A stretch of 59,045 nt of DNA, taken from positions 1 to 59,045 of the forward strand of contig JAKAWU010000003.1 of NCBI GenBank assembly GCA_021816965.1. Direction: 5' to 3'. Each line of letters begins with the position of its first letter. The first letter of the stretch is position 1. The notes below the pieces were generated by a model. It saw nothing but the letters and a program-made list of their open reading frames with translations, was not told the origin of the DNA and ran no database searches. A program made the position numbers and the translations under genes. Source of the DNA: Thermoplasmata archaeon. GTDB lineage: Archaea; Thermoplasmatota; Thermoplasmata; Thermoplasmatales; Thermoplasmataceae. Positions 1 through 7,288 of the stretch are shown piece after piece.

Positions 1-34
1 TGAATGCCGCACCTTTATCCAGTTCGTAAGACAT
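1..34 (-). CDS. tnpA: IS200/IS605 TnpA (Y1 transposase), N-terminal fragment
   Basis: Reading the minus strand leftwards from the ATG at 34 gives MSYELDKGAAF before the window ends. This matches the usual start of IS200/IS605 TnpA proteins (a short basic/acidic lead followed by the ELDKG/ELDRG-type motif before the HxH-containing Y1 domain). TnpA is the single-strand DNA transposase that cuts beside subterminal hairpins. Only 11 codons are visible, so the catalytic HUH and Tyr residues cannot be checked. The call is strengthened by the hairpin just upstream (82-101), which is shared with the tnpB element at 21.2 kb. Confidence 0.6.
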   Translation of the reverse strand, partial: MSYELDKGAAF

Positions 35-120
35 AGTTACTGTAGAAGTTCATTTACCATAAGTATTTCGCTCGCTTTCATCCCCTCTCTTGCGAAAGGG
101 GAATTCCCGCTCGCATATGT
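1..120 (-). mobile_element. IS200/IS605-type element, left end with subterminal hairpin
   Basis: On the minus strand, 101-82 reads CCCCTTTC-GCAA-GAGAGGGG: an 8-bp stem (one G.T pair) closed by a GNRA-type tetraloop, followed at once by ATGAAAGCGA and then tnpA. The second element at 21.2 kb has the same plan: ATATG, GGGAA, a CCCCTT stem, AAGGGGATGAAAGCGA. Hairpins a few bases inside the left end are what TnpA of this family recognises. The outer boundary is inferred to lie near 115-125, where similarity between the two copies stops. The rest of the element is outside the window. Confidence 0.6.
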
Positions 121-223
121 TAAAAATTTAAATTGACTCAGACTACGGGGATAACACTACAAATCAGGACAAACAATGATACAGGAAATAAAACACTAAA
201 AAGATTAATATACGTTTTTACAT

Positions 224-673
224 TTGAGTAATGTGCCTACATCATATTTGCTTAACCCTAAACCTAAAGGCAGTATATATTTTGGTATCCTGTCGACCTT
301 TTTCTCCATGATAATTTTGGGCTCAATACCGTTTTTAGGATGGTTTCTGGCTGGATTATTAGGCGGACTTACCGCGAAAGGGAAAGGCAGAGGATTTCTT
401 GCTGCATTGCTTGGGGGATTGATTGTAGTAATTTCATTGATTGAGGTCTCGCATTATGTTCCAGTTTCATCACTCAGTTTCATTCCTAATTTAACAGGAA
501 ACTTTTTGCTTTATACAAAACTGACTGACACAATGCAGTATACAAGCAATGCACTGAACGCTAATGAGATAGGAACAATCAGTTCCATATTGATTGATGG
601 GGCTGCAGTGGCAGGCATTGGTGGTTTAATAGGTGGAGCAATTCTACCAAACGAAAACACCTTTGAGAACTAG
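224..673 (+). CDS. Small hydrophobic membrane protein (DUF5518-like)
   Basis: A 149-residue protein with about four hydrophobic segments (roughly residues 20-40, 42-70, 85-100 and 120-142). Between the first two is a Gly-rich turn with basic residues (GLLGGLTAKGKGRG). That pattern, a G-x-x-x-G membrane hairpin with a small basic loop, is typical of the archaeal DUF5518-type proteins. The start is TTG at 224. The stop overlaps the 3' end of convergent lipB by 4 bp. The protein at 13595-14263 has a similar core (IPVIGPFYSGYISGRKAG), so the two may be distant paralogs. Function unknown. Confidence 0.55.
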   Translation: MSNVPTSYLLNPKPKGSIYFGILSTFFSMIILGSIPFLGWFLAGLLGGLTAKGKGRGFLAALLGGLIVVISLIEVSHYVPVSSLSFIPNLTGNFLLYTKLTDTMQYTSNALNANEIGTISSILIDGAAVAGIGGLIGGAILPNENTFEN

Positions 674-1332
674 CCTTTTTTCACAATATATTCTACACTT
701 ATTTCTTCGATTTTTTCATATGTTTTCTTTAATTGATTAACTATGGCATCTTTCAGTGTTCCCTTTTCAACTCCAAGATAACCCATCTCTGAAGGATCAA
801 GCCCACATGGTCTAATTTTCGCAAATCCCTCCAAAACCTCTTTGCTGTAATTTATGGAAACACCGTGGAAGGAAACTCCATCTCTTACCTTCATTCCAAC
901 TGATGCAATTTTTTTATCACCTGAAGCACTATTAACTGCCCAAATACCTGGCTCACTGCCTCCATGGACCTGGAATCCAAGTTCATTCAGTGCGCAGGAA
1001 ATTATATTCTCCACCCATAGTACAAATTTTCTAAGGTCAGGAGTCTCTCCCTGATTGAAAACTCTAACTATTGGGTATACAACAAGTTGTCCTGGCCCAT
1101 GGTAGGTTACATCACCACCTCTCTCTACAAGAATTGGTTTCAAACCGTTAAAATTTTCCTGTTTTGAGTTTCTCCCCATAGTATAAACTGGTTCATGTTC
1201 AACAAAAATAAAGATATCGGGGATTTTATCCCTGCATCTCAACTCATGAATCTCCCTCTGCAAATTGAGGACGTACTGGTAGTTTTTCGTTTCAAGATCA
1301 AGAGATAGGCTTGAAGTGGAGTGGTTTTCCAT
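670..1332 (-). CDS. lipB: Octanoyltransferase LipB
   Basis: LipB moves the octanoyl group from a carrier (octanoyl-ACP in bacteria) to the lipoyl-domain lysine of E2, where LipA then inserts sulfur. The 220-residue protein has the family signature RGGDVTYHGPGQLVVYP (about residues 71-87) and a later conserved Cys/Lys region: KIASVGMKV supplies the lysine, IRPCGLD the catalytic cysteine. Length is normal. It is last in the lipA-E1-E2-E3-lipB operon, and its start lies inside lpd (35-nt overlap), implying coupled translation. Archaea lack a standard fatty-acid synthase and ACP, so the octanoyl donor is unclear. Identity is secure; substrate source is inference. Confidence 0.92.
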   Translation of the reverse strand: MENHSTSSLSLDLETKNYQYVLNLQREIHELRCRDKIPDIFIFVEHEPVYTMGRNSKQENFNGLKPILVERGGDVTYHGPGQLVVYPIVRVFNQGETPDLRKFVLWVENIISCALNELGFQVHGGSEPGIWAVNSASGDKKIASVGMKVRDGVSFHGVSINYSKEVLEGFAKIRPCGLDPSEMGYLGVEKGTLKDAIVNQLKKTYEKIEEISVEYIVKKG

Positions 1333-2617
1333 ACGCTATCTGAGCCGATTCTTGAATACCTTCTGACACAGTTGGATGTGGATGAATAGTTGCTCCAATA
1401 TCCTCAACATTAAGGCCTGCCTCTATGGCAAGGGAAAGTTCAGAAATCATTTCTGAAGCATGTGGGGCAGCTATGGCAGCTCCAGTGACTGTACCATCAT
1501 TAGTGTAGTAAATGGTATAGAATCCCTGGGACATGTTGAGCCCCTGGCTTCTCCCGTTAGCGGCTATTGGGTATCTGGTGCTCTTTTCGCTCTTTGCTCC
1601 AGTGAATGCGACTTCCGGGTCTGCAAACACTACATAAGGCATAGCGTAGTAACCAACCGTTGTATTCTTTCCACTAATGTTATCCGCAACTATTTCTCCT
1701 TCGTAGAATGCTTTGTGTGCAAGCATCGCACCTCCAGTCACATCTCCAACTGCATAGACTCCCTTCTCGCTGGTTTCCTTGTGGTTGTCAGTTTTTATGG
1801 CGCCATTCTCCATTTCCAGTTTGAGGTTTTCCAGTCCAAAGCCTTCCACATTTGGCTTTCTTCCAATTGTAAGAAGAACATAATCTGCAGAAAGGTTTGC
1901 ACCAGATTCCATTCTCACATAGTATCTGTCCCTCTTCTCGACTGCAGCTACCTTAGCAGAAATCATGATCCTTATTCCAAGTTCCTTCATTCTTCTTTCA
2001 ACAGGTTTTACGAGTTCAGTTTCAAATCCTGATAAAATTCCGGGAAGCATCTCAATCAGGGTAACCTGTGTTCCTAGTTTTGCAAATGCAATACCTAGTT
2101 CAACGCCTATATAACCTCCACCAATGATGATGAGATCCTTTGGAATTGTTTTAAGGTCCAGAATTTCCTTGTTGTAGAGAATGTCCTTAAATTCTGCCCT
2201 CTGAATCGGCAAAGATCCTGTTGCAATCACAAGTTTATCGCATGTATGTGTCTCCTGTCCTACCTTTATGTGCTGTTTATCAACAATGTGTGCATCACCC
2301 TGTATAATTTTCACACCAAAGGCTCTGCACAAAGTTTCAACTCCGGAAACAAGCCTGTTAATCATGGTCCACTTCCAGTTCTGCCACTGGGACATGTCCA
2401 CATTATAACTCATTCTTACACCCGGGAGTGTTTTCAGATATCCAAGGCTGTTTGCCATTTCTATGAGTGCTTTTGAGGGTATGCATCCATAATTGAGGCA
2501 TTCTCCTCCTATCTTATTCTTTTCCACAAGAAGGACGGTTTTACCTTTCTGTCCCAATCGTATGGCCGTAGAGTATCCCCCGGGCCCCCCACCTATTACT
2601 ATGACATCAAATTTCAT
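1298..2617 (-). CDS. lpdA: Dihydrolipoamide dehydrogenase (E3)
   Basis: This FAD flavoprotein reoxidises dihydrolipoyl-E2 and passes electrons to NAD+. The 439-residue protein shows an N-terminal FAD dinucleotide fold (VIGGGPGGYSTA), the redox disulfide GGECLNYGCIPSKAL (about residues 37-51), a second dinucleotide fold for NAD (IIGGGYIGVELG, about 164-175) and the C-terminal catalytic His-Glu pair in HPHPTVSEG. The start ATG follows a GGTG ribosome site 4 nt after the E2 stop. It overlaps lipB by 35 nt. It is a normal class I pyridine-nucleotide disulfide oxidoreductase, a little shorter than the 450-475 residues usual in bacteria. Confidence 0.95.
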   Translation of the reverse strand: MKFDVIVIGGGPGGYSTAIRLGQKGKTVLLVEKNKIGGECLNYGCIPSKALIEMANSLGYLKTLPGVRMSYNVDMSQWQNWKWTMINRLVSGVETLCRAFGVKIIQGDAHIVDKQHIKVGQETHTCDKLVIATGSLPIQRAEFKDILYNKEILDLKTIPKDLIIIGGGYIGVELGIAFAKLGTQVTLIEMLPGILSGFETELVKPVERRMKELGIRIMISAKVAAVEKRDRYYVRMESGANLSADYVLLTIGRKPNVEGFGLENLKLEMENGAIKTDNHKETSEKGVYAVGDVTGGAMLAHKAFYEGEIVADNISGKNTTVGYYAMPYVVFADPEVAFTGAKSEKSTRYPIAANGRSQGLNMSQGFYTIYYTNDGTVTGAAIAAPHASEMISELSLAIEAGLNVEDIGATIHPHPTVSEGIQESAQIAYGKPLHFKPIS

Positions 2618-2621
2618 TTTT

Positions 2622-3959
2622 TCACCGTACCAGGAATGTTATAGGGTTGTGCAGGTATTCCCTAACCTTTGATATGAATCTGGCAGCGTCTGCTCCGTCT
2701 ATTAGCCTGTGATCACATGACAGGGATATATATGTATTCACACCATCAAACGGTCTGTGGACAGCAAGAATTGCAACTTCTGGGTAATTTATGATTGGCG
2801 TGGACAACACACCGCCTATGGTTCCAACATTGGACAATGTAAAGGTAGAATCCTGAACATCCTGAAGTGAAAGCTTATTCTCTCTTGCCTTCTTTGCAAG
2901 TTCAGCTATTTCTTCTGAAATCTGCATAACTGACTTATTGACAGCATCCTTCACAACAGCCACTGTAAGACCATCAGGAGTGTCAATTGCGACACCTATA
3001 TTAACAACCTTTTTGAAGATATATCTCTTGTTTACCTCATCAAAGTGTGCGTTGAATTTAGGAAATTCAGTCAGGGCAACAGCTACTGCTTTGACAAAGA
3101 AAGGTGTCATTGTGACCTTGACTCCCTTTTCCTTAAACTCATTGAGTGATTTTGTGATAAGTTCGGTATTTATCGTTTCCGCTACCATGAAATGAGGCAT
3201 GATCTGCTTTGATTTAGTCATCTTCTCGTAAATAATTCTTCTAAGACCTTTCGGTTCGTATATCTGGTCGGATTCTGATATTGCAGCTTTTTCTTTTCCT
3301 GTATGTGCCGATGTTTCGGATACTTTTGCGACATTTTGGTCAGCAGGTTCTAATGGCTTTGCTTCTGATGCATTTGATTCAGCAATCTGGTTCTGCTCTT
3401 TTGAAGGTTCCGCAGTTGGAGGCGGAGTTTCAACCTTTGTCTCTTTTCTTTCCTTTAGTTCCTTTTCTGTTCTGTCAAGATCCTCTATTGTTATTCTTCC
3501 ATTTGGACCTGTAGGTTTTACCAAGTCAATGTCAATGTTCCTCTCTCTTGCAAGCCTCCTTATGGTTGGTGTTGCTAAAGCTTTTCTTTCTCCAGGTTTT
3601 TCATCCATATTATTTTCTCCTCCCTTTTCTTTATTATGAGTTTCTGTTCCTGGCACTGATTGTTTTTCAGGTTTTTCCTCATGAATTGGTTTTACGGGTT
3701 CTTTCTTTTCCTCCACATTTGGTTTCCCGTCGTCAATTTCTATGATCTCCTCTCCTACCTTGACTACTTTCCCGGCAGGGTAGACGAGTTTCAGTACTTT
3801 CCCCTCTACCGGGGAAGGTATGCTGATATTGACCTTATCGGTCATTATCTCTACCATTTCCTGATCCTTCTTAACTGTCTGGCCTTCAGATACGAGCCAC
3901 TTAATTATTTCCCCCTCTGTGACTCCTTCACCAATATCCGGTAACTTAAACTTAAACAT
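2622..3959 (-). CDS. 2-oxoacid dehydrogenase E2 (dihydrolipoamide acyltransferase)
   Basis: This is the core acyltransferase of the 2-oxoacid dehydrogenase complex. Domains in order: one lipoyl domain (FKLPDIGEG start; lipoylated Lys in MTDKVNI); a long Glu/Lys/Pro-rich linker; the E1/E3-binding domain (ATPTIRRLARERNIDIDLV); a second charged linker; and the catalytic domain ending with the active-site motif SCDHRLIDGADAARF. I chose the ATG at 3959, which has AGGTGATC just upstream. The ORF-track GTG at 3968 lies inside that site and inside the E1beta stop region. The closest known archaeal system is the branched-chain/pyruvate-type complex of Thermoplasma. Substrate specificity cannot be read from the sequence. 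Confidence 0.93.
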   Translation of the reverse strand: MFKFKLPDIGEGVTEGEIIKWLVSEGQTVKKDQEMVEIMTDKVNISIPSPVEGKVLKLVYPAGKVVKVGEEIIEIDDGKPNVEEKKEPVKPIHEEKPEKQSVPGTETHNKEKGGENNMDEKPGERKALATPTIRRLARERNIDIDLVKPTGPNGRITIEDLDRTEKELKERKETKVETPPPTAEPSKEQNQIAESNASEAKPLEPADQNVAKVSETSAHTGKEKAAISESDQIYEPKGLRRIIYEKMTKSKQIMPHFMVAETINTELITKSLNEFKEKGVKVTMTPFFVKAVAVALTEFPKFNAHFDEVNKRYIFKKVVNIGVAIDTPDGLTVAVVKDAVNKSVMQISEEIAELAKKARENKLSLQDVQDSTFTLSNVGTIGGVLSTPIINYPEVAILAVHRPFDGVNTYISLSCDHRLIDGADAARFISKVREYLHNPITFLVR

Positions 3960-3964
3960 TTCGA

Positions 3965-4939
3965 TCACCTGAATTCTTGAACTCTATTTATGGCTTTCAG
4001 TATTCTTCCTTCATTTGGCATGTAATATTCTTCAAGCTTATACGGAAAAGGTATATCAGGTCCGCATACCCTCAGTATGGGGGCCATTAGATAGTCCACA
4101 GCTCTCTCTCCAATGAAGGCAGATATTTCCGCTCCCATACCAAGTGTTCTCGGGGCCTCGTGGACTATTATCAACTTTCCTGTTTTCTTGACAGAGTTTA
4201 AAATGGTCTCACCGTCATATGGCATTATCGTCCTGAGATCAATTACATCCGCATCAATAGAATGCTTTGTCACTGTATTTACAACAATGGGAACCATAGA
4301 GCCATAGGTGACAAAGGTCATTTTACTCCCTTCATGAACAAGTGCAGCTTTCCCAATGGGTATGCTGTATTTCTCATCAGGGACATCAGATTTGATGCTT
4401 CTGTAGAGTCTTTTTGGCTCAAGGAAAATAATTGGATCTTTGGATTTCATCGCTGAGATCAGAAGTCCTTTCGCATCGTAAGGATTTGAAGGTGAAAGTA
4501 CAGTCAAACCGGCTGTGTGAGCAAAGTAGGCTTCACCGCTCTGTGAATGGTATAATCCTCCCCTGATTCCCCCTCCATATGGTGTTCTAAGAACCATAGG
4601 AACGTTGTATTCTCCACCACTTCTGTATCTCATTTTTGCAGCCTGATTAACAATCTGGTCAAAGGCGGTAAATATGAAATCCTGGAACTGAATTTCAGGA
4701 ACAGGTTTCAAGCCGGTCAATGCCATTCCAATGGCCATTCCCACAATTCCAAGCTCCACCAGAGGTGTATCTATAACCCTTTCAGATCCATATTTTGCCT
4801 GGAGACCTTCTGTTACCCTGAAAACCCCTCCATCTTTTCCGATATCCTCACCTAAAAGAATGATAGAATCGTCTTCTTTCATAAGCATATCCAAAGTGGA
4901 GTTTATTGCCTGAACCATGTTTAATTGTTTTGAACTCAT
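3965..4939 (-). CDS. 2-oxoacid dehydrogenase E1 component, beta subunit
   Basis: The 324-residue protein is the beta subunit of the alpha2beta2 thiamine-diphosphate decarboxylase (E1). Features are the N-terminal NSTLDMLMKEDDSIILLGEDIG block, the YNVPMVLRTPYGGGIRGG loop, GLTVLSPSNPYDAKGLL, and a transketolase C-terminal domain (DLRTIMPYDGETI, VHEAPRTLGMGAEI). It overlaps E1alpha by 4 nt (ATGA) and is followed by E2. Length and layout match BCKDH/PDH-beta of Gram-positive bacteria and Thermoplasma. Substrate could be branched-chain 2-oxoacids and/or pyruvate. Confidence 0.95.
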   Translation of the reverse strand: MSSKQLNMVQAINSTLDMLMKEDDSIILLGEDIGKDGGVFRVTEGLQAKYGSERVIDTPLVELGIVGMAIGMALTGLKPVPEIQFQDFIFTAFDQIVNQAAKMRYRSGGEYNVPMVLRTPYGGGIRGGLYHSQSGEAYFAHTAGLTVLSPSNPYDAKGLLISAMKSKDPIIFLEPKRLYRSIKSDVPDEKYSIPIGKAALVHEGSKMTFVTYGSMVPIVVNTVTKHSIDADVIDLRTIMPYDGETILNSVKKTGKLIIVHEAPRTLGMGAEISAFIGERAVDYLMAPILRVCGPDIPFPYKLEEYYMPNEGRILKAINRVQEFR

Positions 4940-5928
4940 AATATCTCCTCCTTTTCCTCGTCAATAATCCAATTGTTTTTCTCGTACACATCAGTGAACA
5001 TGGTGTCAGGACTTGGTGCAGGCAATTTTTCCCTTTCATCGAATATTTTTTCTATATTGTCCTTGGCATCGGATTTAATTTTTTCAATCTCCTCTGCAGT
5101 AAGGTAATTATGTTCAATCATCTTCTTCTCTGCAATGGTAAGGGGATCTTTCTCACTTCCATCCGTTATTTCAGCTGTACGGTATTTGTTTGGATCATCT
5201 GAGGTCGAATGGGGCCCTATTCTATAACTCACTGCCTCTATAAGTACAGGTTTTTGCTCCTTCCTGACTCTCTCTACTTCTTTCTTGGCAGTTTCATACA
5301 TAGTGAAAAGATCATTGCCATCCACCTTCAACCCTTTCATTCCATAAGCATCTGCTTTTTTCCAAATTTCGACCTTCGTCTGTTTTTCAACAGGGAGTGA
5401 AATTGCCCATTTATTATTCTCACAAAGAAATATAACTGGAAGATCAAAAACTGCAGCCAGGTTCATTGCAGCATGGAAATCTGGCGTAGAAGTTGAACCA
5501 TCACCGAATGTTGTAACTACAATGTTGTTTTTCTTTCTGTATTTTATCGCATAAGCTGCACCAGTTGCAGGGGGCAGGTTAGTTGCGACAGGACTCTGTA
5601 TAGACATAAAATTATACTGTTTGGAACTGAAATGCGAGGGCATCTGCCTCCCTTTCTCGATATCAGAGCTATTCCCCATTATTTGATCTATTATTGTTGC
5701 CGGTGGAACACCCCTGTGGAGCATGAAAGGAACATCCCTGTAGTACTGATAAACGATGTCTTCATTTTCAAGAGCCATAGATAATCCAATCTGGAGGGCT
5801 TCCTGACCTATGGTAGGAGTATAAAATCCAACCCTGCCCTGTCTCTGAGCCATAACAATTTTTCTGTCAAGTGCTCTTGAAAGAGCCATAGCCTTGTATG
5901 CTTTCACAAACATTTCTTTTTCATCCAT
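4936..5928 (-). CDS. 2-oxoacid dehydrogenase E1 component, alpha subunit
   Basis: The 330-residue alpha subunit binds thiamine diphosphate. The ThDP/Mg motif is visible as GDGSTS...CENNKWAIS (about residues 142-175). The phosphorylation-loop region of E1alpha proteins is present (YRIGPHSTSDDPNKYR), and N-terminal QGRVGFYTPTIGQEA fits BCKDH-type E1alpha. The ATG at 5928 is preceded by GGTGAAAAC, 7 nt after the lipA stop. It is the second gene of the operon. The HSTSDDP loop favours branched-chain-like E1 over bacterial AceE, but the real substrate needs assay. Confidence 0.95.
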   Translation of the reverse strand: MDEKEMFVKAYKAMALSRALDRKIVMAQRQGRVGFYTPTIGQEALQIGLSMALENEDIVYQYYRDVPFMLHRGVPPATIIDQIMGNSSDIEKGRQMPSHFSSKQYNFMSIQSPVATNLPPATGAAYAIKYRKKNNIVVTTFGDGSTSTPDFHAAMNLAAVFDLPVIFLCENNKWAISLPVEKQTKVEIWKKADAYGMKGLKVDGNDLFTMYETAKKEVERVRKEQKPVLIEAVSYRIGPHSTSDDPNKYRTAEITDGSEKDPLTIAEKKMIEHNYLTAEEIEKIKSDAKDNIEKIFDEREKLPAPSPDTMFTDVYEKNNWIIDEEKEEIL

Positions 5929-5935
5929 TTTGTTT

Positions 5936-6802
5936 TCACCTTTGCTTGAGTGTAATATTTTTCATTGCCCATGCCTCAAAGGCCCTGTAAGACGTTCTCA
6001 CAAGGGGGCCACTTGCGACAAATCTGAAACCCTTCTCCTTCGCAATGTCTTCAAACATTGTGTATCTTTCCATCGAACAGTACTCTGTTACAGGTATCTG
6101 TTTTCTTGAAGGTCTCAGGTACTGGCCAATGGTCAGGATGTCAACGCCTGAATCCAAGAGGTCATCCATGGTTTCCAGAACTTCCTGATCTTTCTCTCCA
6201 TGCCCTAGCATTATGGATGACTTTGTTGTCATCTGCTGGTCTCTCTCCTTCATATATTTCAATACGCTTAGCGATTGATCATATGATGCCCTGGCATCTC
6301 TGATAATGGGTGTGAGTCTTCGGACCGTTTCTATGTTATGTGCAATAACATCCGGTTTTTCATCAATAACCTTCTGAATAAGGGCCCTGTCTCCTCTGAA
6401 GTCTGGTATCAGAGATTCCACACGAACTCCAGTATCCCTGACCATCCTGATAGTTTTCGCGTAATGCTCTGCACCCTGATCCGGAAGATCATCCCTGTCA
6501 ACTGAAGTTATGACAGCAAATTTTAGGTTCATGGTTCTGACAGCATCCCTGACTTTTACAGGTTCAAGAGGATCCAGTTCTTCCATGTTTCCATGTGTTA
6601 CTGAACAGAATCTGCATCCTCTGGAACAATTTTTTCCAAGTATCATGAAAGTAGCAGTCCCGGACTCCCAGCACTCTGACAGATTGGGGCATCTGGCCTC
6701 TTCGCAAACAGTGTGCAATGCCCTTGTCTTTAGAATGTTGTTAACCTCTGAGAATTTTTCTCCAGAGGGGAGCCTTATTTTCACGTAGTCCGGTCTTTGC
6801 AT
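5936..6802 (-). CDS. lipA: Lipoyl synthase LipA
   Basis: A radical SAM enzyme that inserts two sulfurs into octanoyl-E2. The 288-residue sequence has the auxiliary-cluster cysteines (CEEARCPNLSEC, about residues 33-44), the radical-SAM CSRGCRFC motif (about 59-66) and the C-terminal SGPLVRTSYRA motif, a variant of the usual RSSY whose Ser ligates the auxiliary cluster. It leads the operon, so lipoate synthesis is transcribed with the complex that needs it. The only oddity is Thr at the first Ser of RSSY. Confidence 0.95.
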   Translation of the reverse strand: MQRPDYVKIRLPSGEKFSEVNNILKTRALHTVCEEARCPNLSECWESGTATFMILGKNCSRGCRFCSVTHGNMEELDPLEPVKVRDAVRTMNLKFAVITSVDRDDLPDQGAEHYAKTIRMVRDTGVRVESLIPDFRGDRALIQKVIDEKPDVIAHNIETVRRLTPIIRDARASYDQSLSVLKYMKERDQQMTTKSSIMLGHGEKDQEVLETMDDLLDSGVDILTIGQYLRPSRKQIPVTEYCSMERYTMFEDIAKEKGFRFVASGPLVRTSYRAFEAWAMKNITLKQR

Positions 6803-6842
6803 TATTGAGGTTGTATCTTTTTTTGATATACTAAATTATCTC

Positions 6843-6852
6843 TTTTTATATG
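6843..6852 (-). promoter_or_regulatory. TATA box of the lipA-E1-E2-E3-lipB operon
   Basis: The minus strand reads ACATATAAAAAGAG about 45 nt upstream of the lipA ATG. Transcription would start about 25 nt downstream, near 6820, giving a short leader. It is the only strong TATA-like site between lipA and the divergent tRNA gene. Confidence 0.45.
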
Positions 6853-6925
6853 TGTTGGAATTTGGTCTTCTGGGCACAACATTAGAAACTTTTATTACGC
6901 AATGAAAAATCATGGATACTCAAAT

Positions 6926-7000
6926 GGGGCTGTAGCTTAGCATGGTTGGAGCACCCGGCTGATAACCGGGAGGTCACCGGTCCGAATCCGGTCAGCCCCA
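6926..7000 (+). tRNA. tRNA-Ile (GAT anticodon)
   Basis: A full cloverleaf can be drawn: acceptor GGGGCTG/CAGCCCC, anticodon stem CCCGG/CCGGG with loop CTGATAA (anticodon GAT), and T arm ACCGG-TCCGAAT-CCGGT. The discriminator base is A and CCA is not encoded. There is no intron. A TATA-like CTTTTATTA lies about 30 nt upstream. The last 16 nt (6984-6999) recur at 9009-9024 with one mismatch, suggesting this gene served as an integration site. Confidence 0.95.
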
Positions 7001-7062
7001 TATACAGCTATAAGTAAGTCTTATGGTTCATTCCATTCTAAACGTGCTTCTTTCAACAAACC

Positions 7063-7070
7063 TTTATAAG
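7063..7070 (+). promoter_or_regulatory. TATA box upstream of the Nramp transcript
   Basis: The sequence TTTATAAG lies 20-27 nt before an ATG at 7090. This is the spacing expected for a leaderless archaeal transcript starting at or near that ATG. The Nramp start (7289) would then sit behind a leader of about 200 nt. Confidence 0.4.
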
Positions 7071-7089
7071 AGATGGTCATCCCGCTCTT

Positions 7090-7191
7090 ATGACACACAA
7101 TGATGGAGGAGAAAAAGGCGATGACCACCCTAAAAGTACCTCGCAGTTCTCTAATGAAGACTGTTGCTCTTCTCATTGTCAACTATCTTAA
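7090..7191 (+). CDS. Candidate leaderless 33-residue Cys/His/Asp-rich peptide upstream of Nramp
   Basis: The ORF starts exactly where transcription is expected from the TATA box at 7063-7070. The peptide is acidic and rich in possible metal ligands: HNDGGEKGDDH near the start and EDCCSSHC near the end. It is too short for the ORF track. Sitting ahead of a metal transporter, it could be a regulatory leader peptide or small metal-binding protein, but this is inference. A competing 62-aa ORF (7100-7288) overlaps it in another frame and has one hydrophobic stretch. I cannot exclude that neither is translated. Confidence 0.3.
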   Translation: MTHNDGGEKGDDHPKSTSQFSNEDCCSSHCQLS

Positions 7192-7288
7192 ATGGATTTT
7201 TATTTTTATGTCTGCTTTTGTGTGGTGCGATACATTATGCATTAATCAGGGCAGACCTTGTTTAACAGTAACCATGGAGGTTTTATAG

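Noticed and set aside
1460-2032. 190-aa plus-strand ORF
   Set aside because: It is antisense to lpd, whose catalytic motifs are complete on the minus strand. The translation has no recognisable domain.
7072-7128. Possible metal riboswitch ahead of Nramp (GGTCATC...GATGACC inverted repeat)
   Set aside because: The arms are real, but none of the conserved bases of the yybP-ykoY or M-box classes is seen, and the span is also a candidate ORF.
7100-7288. 62-aa ORF between tRNA-Ile and Nramp
   Set aside because: Overlaps the better-placed leaderless 33-aa ORF. Its one hydrophobic stretch could arise from T-rich sequence. Left as an alternative in the peptide entry.
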